DNA of 34,497 nt from Candidatus Kuenenia stuttgartensis (GTDB lineage Bacteria > Planctomycetota > Planctomycetia > Gemmatales > Gemmataceae), in assembly GCA_945875585.1 (NCBI GenBank), contig CAMCLK010000052.1, positions 1-34,497 on the forward strand, given 5' to 3'. How positions within the stretch are numbered: position 1 is the stretch's first letter; the number at the start of each line of letters is the position of its first letter. Positions 7,465 through 16,884 of this stretch are shown here, one piece after another. The position numbers and the translations under genes were made by a program. The notes below the pieces were generated by a model. It was not told where the DNA came from, made no database searches, and saw only the letters and a program-made list of their open reading frames with translations.

Positions 7465-8448
7465 TCAGGCAGTTCCAGGGTAGCGTGCCACAGCGGCGCG
7501 CACGATTCGGTCGAGCACGGCAGCATGGTCCAGACCATGGCCGCGCGCCAGAATGCATAAATCGCCAGTACGTGGGTCGAGCCCGGGGAGCGGGTTGATT
7601 TCAATGAAGTAAGGCACGCCATCGCGGATTCGGAAATCCATGCGCGCCACATCGCGCACTTCAAGTATCTCAAGTACACGAAGCGATGCCGACATGAGCG
7701 CATCGGATGCCTGAGGCGAAAGCACAGCGGGTGCCTCGTACTTCACCCGGTTCTCCCAGTCGCGTTTCACTTCGAGGCTGTAGATGAACGGGCCTTGGCT
7801 GGTACGCGGCAGAACACGCATGGCACCCAGCCACCACGGCGCATTGCCCAAGGCAGCGACTGTCACTTCATCGCCGTCGATGAACTCTTCCACCAGCACG
7901 GGTTGCTGGTACATGCCCAACATTTCCACCACGCGCTCTTTCAGTTCACTTCGGGTCGTCACAAGACTGGTGGAGCGAATTCCCTTACTTGAACCTTCCC
8001 AAGCCGGTTTCACCACGGCGGGCAAAGGTAAATCGTCGAGTGATTCATCCACTTTGCTGACGGCGCGCCCTGCGGGAACCATAACGCCGTGCTCACGCAC
8101 AAGGCATCTGGTCCAGCCTTTATCCATGGCAACAGCGAGTGTGGCAGGATCTGATCCGGTGCAAGGGATACCTAGCGTTTCGCACACCGCTGGAACACGG
8201 GATTCGCGGCTACGGCTGGTGCCGCGACCTTCGGCGATATTAAAGACAAGATCCGGGCGTTTTTCGAGAAGGGAGCGCACAAGCGCCGGGCCGTTGCCCA
8301 AAAGAATCACATCGTGCCCAAGCCCCTGAAGTGCCTCTTGAAGGGCCTTCAGGGTGGCTGGGGAATCGAACTCTTCTTGCCAGTCGTCGGGAGCTCCGGG
8401 CGGGGCTATTCCGTCTTCTTTGGCGTCAAAGCTTAAGCCAATGCGCAT
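7465..8448 (-). CDS. Second ATP-grasp ligase, D-Ala-D-Ala ligase-like
   Basis: A 327-residue paralogue-type ATP-grasp enzyme. Diagnostic segments are DLVFNIAEGRGTSRSRESRV, GIPCTGSDPATLAVAMDK, LPAVVKPAWEGSSKGIRS (ATP-binding Lys), VLVEEFIDGDEVTVAAL and the metal-binding ARMDFRIRDGVPYFIEINPLPG. These resemble the Ddl family, but again without the standard Ddl omega loop. It starts 10 bases after the aminomutase stop and precedes the first ATP-grasp gene, so the three are probably one operon. Two non-identical ligases in tandem suggest two successive condensations or a choice of substrates. The product is not predictable from the sequence alone. Confidence 0.85.
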   Translation of the reverse strand: MRIGLSFDAKEDGIAPPGAPDDWQEEFDSPATLKALQEALQGLGHDVILLGNGPALVRSLLEKRPDLVFNIAEGRGTSRSRESRVPAVCETLGIPCTGSDPATLAVAMDKGWTRCLVREHGVMVPAGRAVSKVDESLDDLPLPAVVKPAWEGSSKGIRSTSLVTTRSELKERVVEMLGMYQQPVLVEEFIDGDEVTVAALGNAPWWLGAMRVLPRTSQGPFIYSLEVKRDWENRVKYEAPAVLSPQASDALMSASLRVLEILEVRDVARMDFRIRDGVPYFIEINPLPGLDPRTGDLCILARGHGLDHAAVLDRIVRAAVARYPGTA

Positions 8449-8458
8449 GCTTGGTTCA

Positions 8459-9874
8459 TCATGGCCCAGCGTCGCAACCGGGAGATCCGTTCCCCGCAGT
8501 CTTTACTTCGCATGTGGATGCAGACTCTTCTTCGTTGGTATAGCCACGGGAGGGAGTTTCGGAAACCATCCGCAAGGCTCGGCGACGCATACGCTCATTA
8601 TTTTCGGGAATCAGCGCGCTACGGTGCCCATGCAGCAGCGAGCTTACGCCACGCGTGGGTGTGGGAGTAGTGGTCGATGGGGTATCCTGCGCCTGATAGC
8701 GAACAATCATCCCTTCAAAATTACGCAGGATGACGGCGTCGTCGGAGGCGCTGATCAGATAGTTCGGCATGACGGGAATCTTGCCACCACCATGCGGGCT
8801 GTCAACCACATAGGTAGGAATGGCCAATCCCGAGATATGACCACGTAAACCTTCCATGATTTCCATGCCTTTCCACACAGAGGTGCGGAAGTGACCGGCA
8901 CCAATGACTGGATCGCAGTGGAACAGGTAGTACGGCCGCACCTTGATGCGCATGAGGGCACGTAAAAGGCTACGCATGGTGCCTAAATCGTCATTCACGC
9001 CCTTCAAAAGCACCGAGTGGTTGTTGACTGGCACGCCCTGCGCCAGCAACCCACGCACCGCACGGGCAGCTTCTGGTGTGATTTCACGAGGGTGGTTGAA
9101 GTGGGTCTGAATCCACACCTTGCCCACTCGACCAATCAGGTCGAGTAGTTCCTGATCGAACAGGCGCATTGGCAAAGTCACTGGAACGCGCGTTCCAATA
9201 CGCACCACATCGACATGCGGAATAGCAGCAATGTTTTCTAGGAAGAACGCCAAACGATTCAGAGGCAGGGTAAGCGGATCGCCACCCGAAATAATCACAT
9301 CGCGGATTTCAGGATGATGCCTGACGTAATCGACCATCCGCTCGTCATCGCGGGTGATGGCATCCCAACCACCACGGACCATGGTGGCGCGCTTGCGAGT
9401 GCAGAAGCGGCAGTACATGGTGCAAACGTGAGTTGTCACGATCAGGGCGCGATCGGGATAGCGGTGGGTTAGGCCGGGAACCGGAGAGTCGAGGTCTTCC
9501 TCGAGAGGATCTTCCAGCTCATAGCCCGATGGATTTTCCGTCTCCAGTGGAGAAGGCACCGACTGCAGGCGAATCGGATCCGCTGCATCCGCGGCGTTGA
9601 TAAGCGAGAAATAGTAGGGAGGGATGGATGTCTTGTAATCGCGTTCCAACTCGCCGATGGCAAGTAGTTCTGCTTCGGAAAACGGAAGAAGGTCGCGCAG
9701 TTGCCTGACGGTACGGATGGCATTTTGCGATTGCCAGCGCCAGTCGTTCCACTGAGCTTCGGGGACGTCGCGCCAGATAGGATGGCGCAGGGGTTTCCCT
9801 GGGGGCTCATCTTCGTCGATGGACGGGCGCGAAGCAACGGGTGGTGTACCAAGTCGAACGTCTTGAGGGCTCAT
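8459..9874 (-). CDS. kamA: Lysine 2,3-aminomutase-like radical SAM protein
   Basis: A 471-residue KamA-family enzyme that interconverts L-lysine and L-beta-lysine with an iron-sulfur cluster, SAM and PLP. The radical SAM motif CTMYCRFC is at residues 151-158 (Cys 151, 155, 158). The PLP lysine is Lys365 in the HGGGK motif. Asp321 (HCDP) and Asp358 (VVDSP) align with the two aspartates that bind the lysine side-chain ammonium in known lysine 2,3-aminomutase. Their spacing to each other and to the PLP lysine is as expected, which argues against a glutamate mutase. The N-terminal DWRWQ is typical. The C-terminal ~90 residues are low-complexity. The start is uncertain: 9895 is also possible, and the frame is open to 10042. 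Confidence 0.88.
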   Translation of the reverse strand: MSPQDVRLGTPPVASRPSIDEDEPPGKPLRHPIWRDVPEAQWNDWRWQSQNAIRTVRQLRDLLPFSEAELLAIGELERDYKTSIPPYYFSLINAADAADPIRLQSVPSPLETENPSGYELEDPLEEDLDSPVPGLTHRYPDRALIVTTHVCTMYCRFCTRKRATMVRGGWDAITRDDERMVDYVRHHPEIRDVIISGGDPLTLPLNRLAFFLENIAAIPHVDVVRIGTRVPVTLPMRLFDQELLDLIGRVGKVWIQTHFNHPREITPEAARAVRGLLAQGVPVNNHSVLLKGVNDDLGTMRSLLRALMRIKVRPYYLFHCDPVIGAGHFRTSVWKGMEIMEGLRGHISGLAIPTYVVDSPHGGGKIPVMPNYLISASDDAVILRNFEGMIVRYQAQDTPSTTTPTPTRGVSSLLHGHRSALIPENNERMRRRALRMVSETPSRGYTNEEESASTCEVKTAGNGSPGCDAGP

Positions 9875-10097
9875 GCGCCTGTTGGCCTCATCCATGAGTG
9901 ACCGGCGGAGGCCGCATCGCGGCGAGGGCAAAACCCAGCTGGGTAGAAGCCCTCCGGTCATGCGCAAGATGTTAACGATGGGGTTGATAAAAACAAGACC
10001 GGTCTTGGGCTGAAACGGCATAAATCCGCGCCGAAATACCAATCCGGATCCTGTTAATCCTAATGCCCCCGCGACAACCTACATTTAACGGATGTCT

Positions 10098-10127
10098 TTT
10101 ATAATTGTATTGGCTCGTGCTAATCAA
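10098..10127 (-). promoter_or_regulatory. Candidate sigma70-type promoter for the aminomutase cluster
   Basis: On the minus strand TTGATT (10122-10127), an 18-base spacer and TATAAA (10098-10103) face the aminomutase gene. The same A/T core contains TATAAT on the plus strand (10100-10105), which could serve the HEAT-repeat gene, but no -35 is clear for that direction. The implied leader to 9874 is about 215 bases. Confidence 0.4.
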
Positions 10128-10235
10128 GCATGCCATGAAATCGCATGCTTCTTTTGCTCCCCTTGCGTCCGCCACACGATAGACCACAATGATTCTGCGT
10201 ACGCGACGTTTTTTTTTAAAGGAGACCGTTTAATC

Positions 10236-10892
10236 ATGCGCCAGTTCCTCTCCCCAGCCATCGTTGCCATCATGTTGGGAGGCCTCGCCATCGCTGCTGA
10301 TGTGCCAGCATTGGTGAAGCAACTCAAGAGCTCCAACCCCGAAGATCGACGCGAAGCAGCCACTGCCTTGGGCAAAATGTCCAGCGATGCCAAGCCTGCT
10401 GTTGGCGCGTTGGTGACAGCACTGGGAGATCAGGACAAGTTTGTCCGCCGCTTCGCTGCTCAGGCCTTGGGTGAAATCGGGCCTGACGCCAAGGGTGGCG
10501 TTAAGGGGCTTTCCGTTGTTTTGGCCAAGCCCAATGAATCCAAAGAAGTGCAGCAAGCTGCAGCCATTGCCTTGGGCCACATCGGTACCGATGGCTTGCC
10601 CGCCCTGATTGGCGCCCTCAAGGATAAAAAACTTGACCCATCGGTTCGCTCCAAAGCCGCTGAAGGCCTCGGACTGCTCGGTTCAGGTGCTGGATCTGCT
10701 GTGCCCGAATTAACCAAGGCACTGGGCGATACCGAAGTGCGCATGGCGGCCATTGGCGCCTTATCACAAATGGGACCAACGGCGAAAGAATCGCAAAAAG
10801 CTCTGAGCGCCATTGCGGAAGACAAGAAAAACCGCCGCGACAAGGCCTTGCTGGGTGCCGTTAAGGATGCCCTGAAGAAGGTCAAAGGATGA
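10236..10892 (+). CDS. Exported HEAT-repeat protein
   Basis: A 218-residue protein with a signal peptide (about residues 1-21, hydrophobic SPAIVAIMLGGLAIAA) followed almost entirely by HEAT/PBS-lyase-type helical repeats of about 35-38 residues. Repeat hallmarks are VPALVKQLKSSNPEDRREAATALGKM, VGALVTALGDQDKFVRRFAAQALGEIG, LPALIGALKDKK and VPELTKALGDTEVRMAAIGALSQMG (read in pieces). HEAT repeats are protein-binding scaffolds; no enzyme domain is present. The start at 10236 has AAAGGAG upstream and gives the signal peptide at the N-terminus, whereas the longer frame to 10092 does not. It overlaps the following methyltransferase by ATGA. Confidence 0.85.
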   Translation: MRQFLSPAIVAIMLGGLAIAADVPALVKQLKSSNPEDRREAATALGKMSSDAKPAVGALVTALGDQDKFVRRFAAQALGEIGPDAKGGVKGLSVVLAKPNESKEVQQAAAIALGHIGTDGLPALIGALKDKKLDPSVRSKAAEGLGLLGSGAGSAVPELTKALGDTEVRMAAIGALSQMGPTAKESQKALSAIAEDKKNRRDKALLGAVKDALKKVKG

Positions 10893-11653
10893 AACCAGAT
10901 TCGGTACCTAGCGATATTGGCTGGCGACTCCCACGTGGAGTCAGCCGGCAGGTATGGGACAGGGCGGCAGACCCCGAAGCTGTATTACGCGACGAGCGTG
11001 CCGCTGCGGACCTCGACAATGCCGACATTGCTTGGGTACTAGGCCAATTGTCACCGGGTGACAGGCTGGTGGATCTAGGTTGCGGAGGCGGGCGATTGCT
11101 TGAAAAGGCAGCGCCCGCATGCTCCATGGTTGCCGGCGTAGATGTTTCGTGGCCGGGACTGAAACGCGCCAAAGAGCGCATGGACCAAACCAACAGGGCT
11201 TCATGCTTGATTCGCGCCGATCTAGCGGAGCTCAATGCGCTTTCTACCGGCGCCTTTGACGTGGCCGCGTGCCTCTTCAGTACGCTGGGTATGATTACGC
11301 CCCATGATTCAAGAAGCGCGTTTCTTGGCCATGTACGGCGCATTCTCAAGCCGGGCGGCCGCTTTCTGGTACATGCTCACAACAGATGGTGGCATCTGGG
11401 AACGCCCGCAGGCAGGCACTGGTTGCTGCGTGATTGCTGGATGCGGTTCCGATCAGCGCCTGAGGCAGGCTATTTTCGTCATCCGGATGTGCCGGCCCAC
11501 GCTCCAACACTGGCCCATTACGGTCGCAAGGAATTGACCACACTTCTAAGAGCGCACGGATTCGTGAACGTGTCGGTTGCACCCGTTCACGGCCCGACCG
11601 GCAAAAGTTGGCTGGCCTACGGTTGGCATGTGATGGCAACCGCGCCAGCATGA
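10889..11653 (+). CDS. Class I SAM-dependent methyltransferase
   Basis: A 254-residue cytoplasmic protein. The SAM-binding motif I is LVDLGCGGGRLLEKA (about residues 60-74), followed by the acidic strand VAGVDVS, a motif IV-like FDVAACLFSTLGMI and the post-motif RILKPGGRFLVHAHN. This is the Methyltransf_11/25-type fold. A long C-terminal segment rich in Trp, Arg and His (about 160-254) may form the substrate cap, but the substrate is not evident. It is translationally coupled to the exported HEAT-repeat gene (ATGA overlap), which does not by itself reveal a shared pathway. It converges on the hydrolase gene with a 15-base gap and no clear terminator. Confidence 0.85.
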   Translation: MKPDSVPSDIGWRLPRGVSRQVWDRAADPEAVLRDERAAADLDNADIAWVLGQLSPGDRLVDLGCGGGRLLEKAAPACSMVAGVDVSWPGLKRAKERMDQTNRASCLIRADLAELNALSTGAFDVAACLFSTLGMITPHDSRSAFLGHVRRILKPGGRFLVHAHNRWWHLGTPAGRHWLLRDCWMRFRSAPEAGYFRHPDVPAHAPTLAHYGRKELTTLLRAHGFVNVSVAPVHGPTGKSWLAYGWHVMATAPA

Positions 11654-11668
11654 CCTATTCAAAAAACG

Positions 11669-12460
11669 TTACATGAGCCCCAGTGCCAGTTCGAGTGCTG
11701 ACTGGGCAATCCGTCCGGCACTTTCTTGAAGGCGATGCCCTCCCCGTCGCGACAACACCAGTTCCGTTTGATCTCCCGATCTGGCCGTGAAGGCAACGCT
11801 AGTGGTGTACGGGATAACGTCGTCGTCGATCGCGTGGTAAATGCGGATGGGCATCTCGGGTTTCAGCCAGCTCACCACGCTTTCCTCGCTGCGGCCCACC
11901 GATTGCTCGTACAACGGCCATCCTAAAAGTTCAGGCCCTGTCATCCCTTGGTATTCCGCACTTCCCTGCTGCTTCCACGATTCCACAGTCAATCCATGAA
12001 TGCGCCCCAGCATGGTTGACCCGAATCGGAATGCAGGGGCCACCAAGACCAATCCTTGCACCGCCTCGGAATGCTCCGCTGCAAACCAAGACGAGGCATA
12101 ACCGCCCATACTCGCCCCCACAAGCACCCGTGGCCCCTGATGCCATGTGGCAATGAATGTGCGAATGGCCCACATATCGCTCAGCAGCGACTCATGGCAG
12201 AGCCCCAGAAGCCGACCGTTGGCATGGGTTGGAGAAGATTGCCCATGCCCCCGAAAATCGACGGAAATAAACGAAAGGTTGTTCCGGGCGGCACTTTCCA
12301 GCAATGCGATGGCCTTGTTGCCCATTCCATCTCCCTGGAATCCATGAACATTCCAAAGAAGTGGCGCGTCGGATCGCCCTTGCCGCCAGTAGGCATGCAA
12401 ACGGCTTCCTCCGGGTCCTTCAATAAAGCCTTCGTCGTATTGGATAGGCAAACCACTCAT
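11669..12460 (-). CDS. Alpha/beta hydrolase (serine hydrolase)
   Basis: A 263-residue alpha/beta hydrolase without a signal peptide. The nucleophile elbow is GASMGGY (Ser about residue 121), the oxyanion region is VHGFQGDG (about 39-46), the acid is probably an Asp in HAIDDDVIP and the catalytic His lies in RRGGHRLQ. FRGHGQSSP is a typical motif of esterase and monoglyceride-lipase relatives. The substrate is unknown. The ATGA overlap with the stop of the large TPR gene shows the two are co-translated, which is an unusual partnership and the only hint of function. Confidence 0.85.
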   Translation of the reverse strand: MSGLPIQYDEGFIEGPGGSRLHAYWRQGRSDAPLLWNVHGFQGDGMGNKAIALLESAARNNLSFISVDFRGHGQSSPTHANGRLLGLCHESLLSDMWAIRTFIATWHQGPRVLVGASMGGYASSWFAAEHSEAVQGLVLVAPAFRFGSTMLGRIHGLTVESWKQQGSAEYQGMTGPELLGWPLYEQSVGRSEESVVSWLKPEMPIRIYHAIDDDVIPYTTSVAFTARSGDQTELVLSRRGGHRLQESAGRIAQSALELALGLM

Positions 12461-15400
12461 AACGACTGCTCCTTATTAGCATCCTCTAAAGCGTGAATCC
12501 GCTCCAGCCGCTGCCTCATGGCATCCAGCGTCGCCCCGCCAGACGAATTGGGCCGAGGCTGCGCCGATTTCAGTTCCATAGCGCGTTCAAGCAAGGTGCG
12601 GGCGCGCTTTGTGTCGCCGCAGGCTGCCGCAGCCTCTGCCAAAGTGTCGAGCATATTCGGGTTTTCGCCAAGGGTTAATCGGCAGGCCTCCTCGGCCAAA
12701 ACGAGGGCACGCCCGGTATCGCCCCCGCTTTCTGCCGGAGCCACAGCGAGCATCCAAGCGAGATTATTCAACGGCAACGGGTTGAGCGGCGCTTCGGCCA
12801 CACCACGTTCCTGCAAAGCGAGCGCCTCCTGCCACCGTAATAGTTGCGCGAGGAGCAAAGCCTTTCGGCTCAGATTAGTCGCCCTGTCGGGCCAAACCTT
12901 TAATACTCGTTCCACAAGGCATAGCGCGTGGGAGGCGTGTCCATCGGCGGCTTCAAGATCGGCCTGAATCTCAAGCATCCGCGGATCACCATGGGAAAGA
13001 TTGACGGTTCGGTAAAGGAGTTCACGCGCCCCTTCCACATCGCCCTGAGCTTTCATGAGTGCAATGCCGCGGCCTGCCAACCATACGGGATCGGCACCAT
13101 CTTTTTCCGCGCGATCAATCAGGTCCGCCGCCTCCCGCCAATGGCCTGCCTGAATGAGCGATTCCAGCAACACGGGAACCCATTGGGTATCAGCCAAGGT
13201 AATTTCCGGCGGTTGGCATCTCTTCAGTGCCAAATCCCCCCGGCCCAAGGCATTGAGTGTTGTTGCCATGGCTATCCGTGGCCCAATCTGCTCCGGCTGG
13301 AGCCTCATGGCCGCCTCATAGGCCCCTCGAGCACGCTCCCATTGGCCACATGCAGCCAGCGCATCGCCCCATGTTGTGGCCAAGCGTTCATCGCGAGGGC
13401 TGCCTGCCACAGCCTTCTCCAACATTGAAAGCAGTTCCGCTCGCTGCCCTGCTGCCAAAAAGACATTCGCGCGGTCGTAGATATCGTTGCAGCCTTTGAG
13501 TGCCTCCGCCTGCCTTCCGAGTTTGGCAAGTATGCGCTGGCGCTCCTGATGCCAATCTGTCTCATCTGGATGGGTGGCAATACGACGCTCAACCACATTT
13601 AGCGCCTCATCAAACCTTGCCTGCACCTGAAGGAGTTCCACCAAGGCCATCACCACGGTGGGGGGCAACATTTCCGGCGCCCCTTCTTTCAAAATGCTCT
13701 CAATGATTCCATGAACCATTTTTTTACCGTGCCCATCACGGAACATGCCCAAGCGCGCCATCGATTGAAAACGGCGCAAACCTGCCAGGTCTGGGCGCTT
13801 TGCCAGCAGCGCATCCATGGTGTTCATGAGGGCATCGAAGGACGCACCCGAATCGTTGGCCGCATGCAGTGCCTTCTCGGGGCTTATCCATTCATCAACG
13901 GTAGGACAAACCAGTTGGAGACATTCAATAGCCTCGTCTAATTTGTTGAGTTGAACAAACGCATTGATTTGCGCCAGCTTGGACCGAGCTTTCAGGGACC
14001 GGTTATCTGACGCATCCGCCGCTTCTTTTGCTTCATTCGCCGCATTCAGCGCTTCTTCTAGCTGCCCCAATTCCAACTTGACGCGCGCAAGGTCGAGGAA
14101 CAGCGCAGCCTTTTCATCATCTACCATCAGAATAGACATTGGAACAACCTGTTCCAGAACTTTCAGGGCTTGATGGTAGCGGCCGGCCATCACCAAGGCG
14201 CGGCCACGAAAAATGGCGGGGTATGGGCTATCAGGCTGAATTTGCCCGGCTTGGGCAAAACTCTCTTCCGCGCCTTCATGGCGTTCCAAAACTCGGAGCG
14301 TCAGCCCGCGCTCCATATGCAATGAAAAGTCCCTTCCATTTTTTGAAATGGCATCATCCAGAAGCGCCAGTGCCTCTGTTTCCCTACCCATGATTCGCAG
14401 TAAGCCGACCAAGCCTACAAGAACAGGGGTCCGCTCTGGCTCAAGTTCACGCGCCCGCCGGAGGTCGATCTCTCCCAGATCCGGGCGATTGCATTGCACA
14501 TAGCACTGGGAACGACCAACGCGGGTTGCGGCATCGGTGTCGTCGAGTTCAATGGCGCGGCAATACGATTTGATAGCCGCGGGCAAATCGTCTTTTCCCT
14601 GCTGAAAGCGGCCAATACTTCGGTAAGCCTCGGCATTGTCAGGTTCTTCACGAACAATGACCTCAAGCTCCTCCTGACGCCATTTCAAAATCTCCGCATC
14701 GAGGCGGGCGCGCTCTTCCGGGCCAATGATTACGGCGAGGCGAACGGCCAATTCCTCCACCGTGGCAATCCGCTTGTTCTGCAACCAAGCGCCTGCATCG
14801 GCAATAAGATCACGCCAATCCTGAGGCAGACTATCCCAAATGGTTCCGCGCAGACGATCTCCACCCGTCAATGCAAAAAGGATCGTTCTGCCAATGCCAT
14901 AAACATCCTGGATGGGGCCTTGCCAAATCACGCCTTTGGGGCGCCCCTGCGTTTCACTCGGAAGCCAACGGGCGTATTGCCGCGCCGAATCTTCCGTGGC
15001 TGAACTTTCCGGAAAGCCTACGCGTGATGTCCATGCATGCAGCACGGCCTTTTTGGGAATCAGATCAGAGCCAATCACGCGGCAACGCCATGGGCCGGGT
15101 GTTTCCTCATTCGCATTTTCCCGCCAAACCATAACCCGGTCTGGCATGACAGACCGGTGCAGAGAACCCCGCCGATGCATGGATTGAACACCAGAAACAA
15201 GGGTCCAAGCCAATCCAGCAACCTCGGTCAGCGGCAACGGCCCGCGAAGTGCGATTTCGGTAGACAAGCTATGGCCTTGCCACGGTTCAGTCAGCCGGTA
15301 GAAGCGACCCGTTCCTTCAATTTCACCTTGCCGGACAATCCTTTCGGCAGCGGGATGGTCTTTAGTTCCTAGCGCTGTCCCATGAACCAATAACATTAAA

Positions 15401-15975
15401 GCCGCCTGATCGACATGATCCAAACGCACCATGTGCAGCGTTCGTTTCAAGCCCGTGGCACGATCACGCACCAACCAGATAACCCCTGTAAGATCAGCAA
15501 CCAGACAATCGACCACGTCCAAATCTTGCGGGCAAACTTCCGGGTGAGCTGCCGACAATTCGCGCAAACGGTTGTGCGCTAAGCGAGCCTGATCAAACAG
15601 CCCCGATTCCAGCGAAAGACGCAAAATACCTTCCCACACGGCCGGTTGATCCGACGATGGCGAACCGCACCGGGCCACATCGCCCAGCATGTCCACGCCA
15701 TCGTTCCAGTCTCCTGCATGCCCTGCCAATAGGCCCGCGTAAAGAAATAACGATGGGTGTTGGCGCCTGAAGGAAGGTTCAATGGCATGAACCTGCCGCA
15801 CAACTTCATGAATTGAAACAGCATCTTGAGGGGCGCGCGGGCCCAGCAACGTCCATGGTCCGAGTTTTCCGCCACCCAGCCCGTGCTGACGCGCCAACAA
15901 ACCGACCTGCTCGTAAAGGCGCGACTGGGCCCCGCCTTGGGTCCGCGATTCTTCTTCCAGATCGAATATGTCCAT
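12457..15975 (-). CDS. Pseudokinase-TPR scaffold protein (1172 aa)
   Basis: The N-terminal ~150 residues are helical. Residues about 155-410 follow the layout of a Ser/Thr protein kinase: VIWLVRDRATGLKRTLHMVRL matches the strand-loop-strand of the N-lobe, LHRSVMPDRVMVW matches the catalytic loop and DVYGIGRTILFALTGG the helix F region. Key residues are lost: the VAIK lysine is Val, HRD is HRS (about 273-275), DFG is DLI (about 304-306), and the glycine loop is gone. It should be a pseudokinase. From about residue 430 to the end there are roughly 15-18 TPR-like repeats (e.g. AEAYRSIGRFQQGKDDLPAA, ending ENPNMLDTLAEAAAACGD). No transmembrane helix is visible. It is probably a cytoplasmic scaffold, coupled to the downstream hydrolase. 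Confidence 0.85.
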   Translation of the reverse strand: MDIFDLEEESRTQGGAQSRLYEQVGLLARQHGLGGGKLGPWTLLGPRAPQDAVSIHEVVRQVHAIEPSFRRQHPSLFLYAGLLAGHAGDWNDGVDMLGDVARCGSPSSDQPAVWEGILRLSLESGLFDQARLAHNRLRELSAAHPEVCPQDLDVVDCLVADLTGVIWLVRDRATGLKRTLHMVRLDHVDQAALMLLVHGTALGTKDHPAAERIVRQGEIEGTGRFYRLTEPWQGHSLSTEIALRGPLPLTEVAGLAWTLVSGVQSMHRRGSLHRSVMPDRVMVWRENANEETPGPWRCRVIGSDLIPKKAVLHAWTSRVGFPESSATEDSARQYARWLPSETQGRPKGVIWQGPIQDVYGIGRTILFALTGGDRLRGTIWDSLPQDWRDLIADAGAWLQNKRIATVEELAVRLAVIIGPEERARLDAEILKWRQEELEVIVREEPDNAEAYRSIGRFQQGKDDLPAAIKSYCRAIELDDTDAATRVGRSQCYVQCNRPDLGEIDLRRARELEPERTPVLVGLVGLLRIMGRETEALALLDDAISKNGRDFSLHMERGLTLRVLERHEGAEESFAQAGQIQPDSPYPAIFRGRALVMAGRYHQALKVLEQVVPMSILMVDDEKAALFLDLARVKLELGQLEEALNAANEAKEAADASDNRSLKARSKLAQINAFVQLNKLDEAIECLQLVCPTVDEWISPEKALHAANDSGASFDALMNTMDALLAKRPDLAGLRRFQSMARLGMFRDGHGKKMVHGIIESILKEGAPEMLPPTVVMALVELLQVQARFDEALNVVERRIATHPDETDWHQERQRILAKLGRQAEALKGCNDIYDRANVFLAAGQRAELLSMLEKAVAGSPRDERLATTWGDALAACGQWERARGAYEAAMRLQPEQIGPRIAMATTLNALGRGDLALKRCQPPEITLADTQWVPVLLESLIQAGHWREAADLIDRAEKDGADPVWLAGRGIALMKAQGDVEGARELLYRTVNLSHGDPRMLEIQADLEAADGHASHALCLVERVLKVWPDRATNLSRKALLLAQLLRWQEALALQERGVAEAPLNPLPLNNLAWMLAVAPAESGGDTGRALVLAEEACRLTLGENPNMLDTLAEAAAACGDTKRARTLLERAMELKSAQPRPNSSGGATLDAMRQRLERIHALEDANKEQSL

Positions 15976-16077
15976 TCAACAACAGTGCCCCACATTTTTC
16001 CGCTGGATCAACAAGGTCCATTCGCCGCGCCGTACGCTATATTCTATTGATTGCCTGGCAGTCACAGGACCCAATCC

Positions 16078-16848
16078 ATGAACGTATTCAGGTTCGCACC
16101 AATGCTGCTACTTTTTTTTGCTTTCAGCATGGGCATGGCCGCGGAACCACGCATAACTTGGCACGGGCAGTCCTACTTTGAACTGGTTACCAGCAAGGGA
16201 ACCCGGGTGGTTTTCGATCCCCATGCGATCGAAAATTTTGGGAAACAACCGGCAAGCGCCGATCTGGTGCTTCTCAGCCACCCTCACACAGACCATACAC
16301 GTCTTGAAGTTTTGGAAAACGCGGGAAAATTCGAAGTTGTGCGCGGCTGGAAAGAACAGAAAGGTTCAGCCCAGCGCACCGTCTTCAACGCAGTGGACCA
16401 ACCGTTTAAAGACCTTCGCATCCTGAGCGTTCCCTCGTTTCACGATGATCAGGGCGGGCTGAAACGAGGCCAGAACACCATTTGGGTGGTTGAAGCAGAT
16501 GGCCTGAAATTCGCTCATCTGGGTGACCTAGGCCATGTTCTCACACAGGCGCAACTCAAATACCTCAAAGATGTCGATGTGCTGATGATTCCGGTCGGCG
16601 GCGTCTACACCCTGAACGGAACCGAGGCCCGAACGGTGGCAACGCAGGTGGCACCTCGCCGCCTGATTTTGCCAATGCACTACGGCTGCAAGGTTTACGA
16701 AGACCTGCTTCCTCCCGATGAGTTTCTGGATGAGCAACCATCTGGTAGCGTGGAGAGATTAAAGGGAAACAGCATCACGGTTTCGAAGGATATGCCTCCG
16801 GCTTGGCGAATCAGGCTGCTGAATCACGAGCCCCTTAAAAACCCCTAA
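16078..16848 (+). CDS. Exported metallo-beta-lactamase-fold hydrolase (UlaG-like)
   Basis: A 256-residue protein. A signal peptide (about residues 1-22, RFAPMLLLFFAFSMGMAA) indicates export. The mature part shows the MBL fold: ITWHGQSYFEL at the start, the metal motif LSHPHTDHT (HxHxDH), FAHLGDLGH, MIPVGGVYT and the final LPMHYG His. These match the UlaG-like branch of metal-dependent hydrolases. The substrate is unknown; known UlaG is a cytoplasmic lactonase, so the signal peptide is a difference. The start at 16078 puts the signal peptide at the N-terminus; the frame extends to 16051. A ferredoxin gene follows after 36 bases. Confidence 0.85.
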   Translation: MNVFRFAPMLLLFFAFSMGMAAEPRITWHGQSYFELVTSKGTRVVFDPHAIENFGKQPASADLVLLSHPHTDHTRLEVLENAGKFEVVRGWKEQKGSAQRTVFNAVDQPFKDLRILSVPSFHDDQGGLKRGQNTIWVVEADGLKFAHLGDLGHVLTQAQLKYLKDVDVLMIPVGGVYTLNGTEARTVATQVAPRRLILPMHYGCKVYEDLLPPDEFLDEQPSGSVERLKGNSITVSKDMPPAWRIRLLNHEPLKNP

Positions 16849-16884
16849 GATTCCAAGGTAAGCATCTCTCAAAGGAGTAGACAC

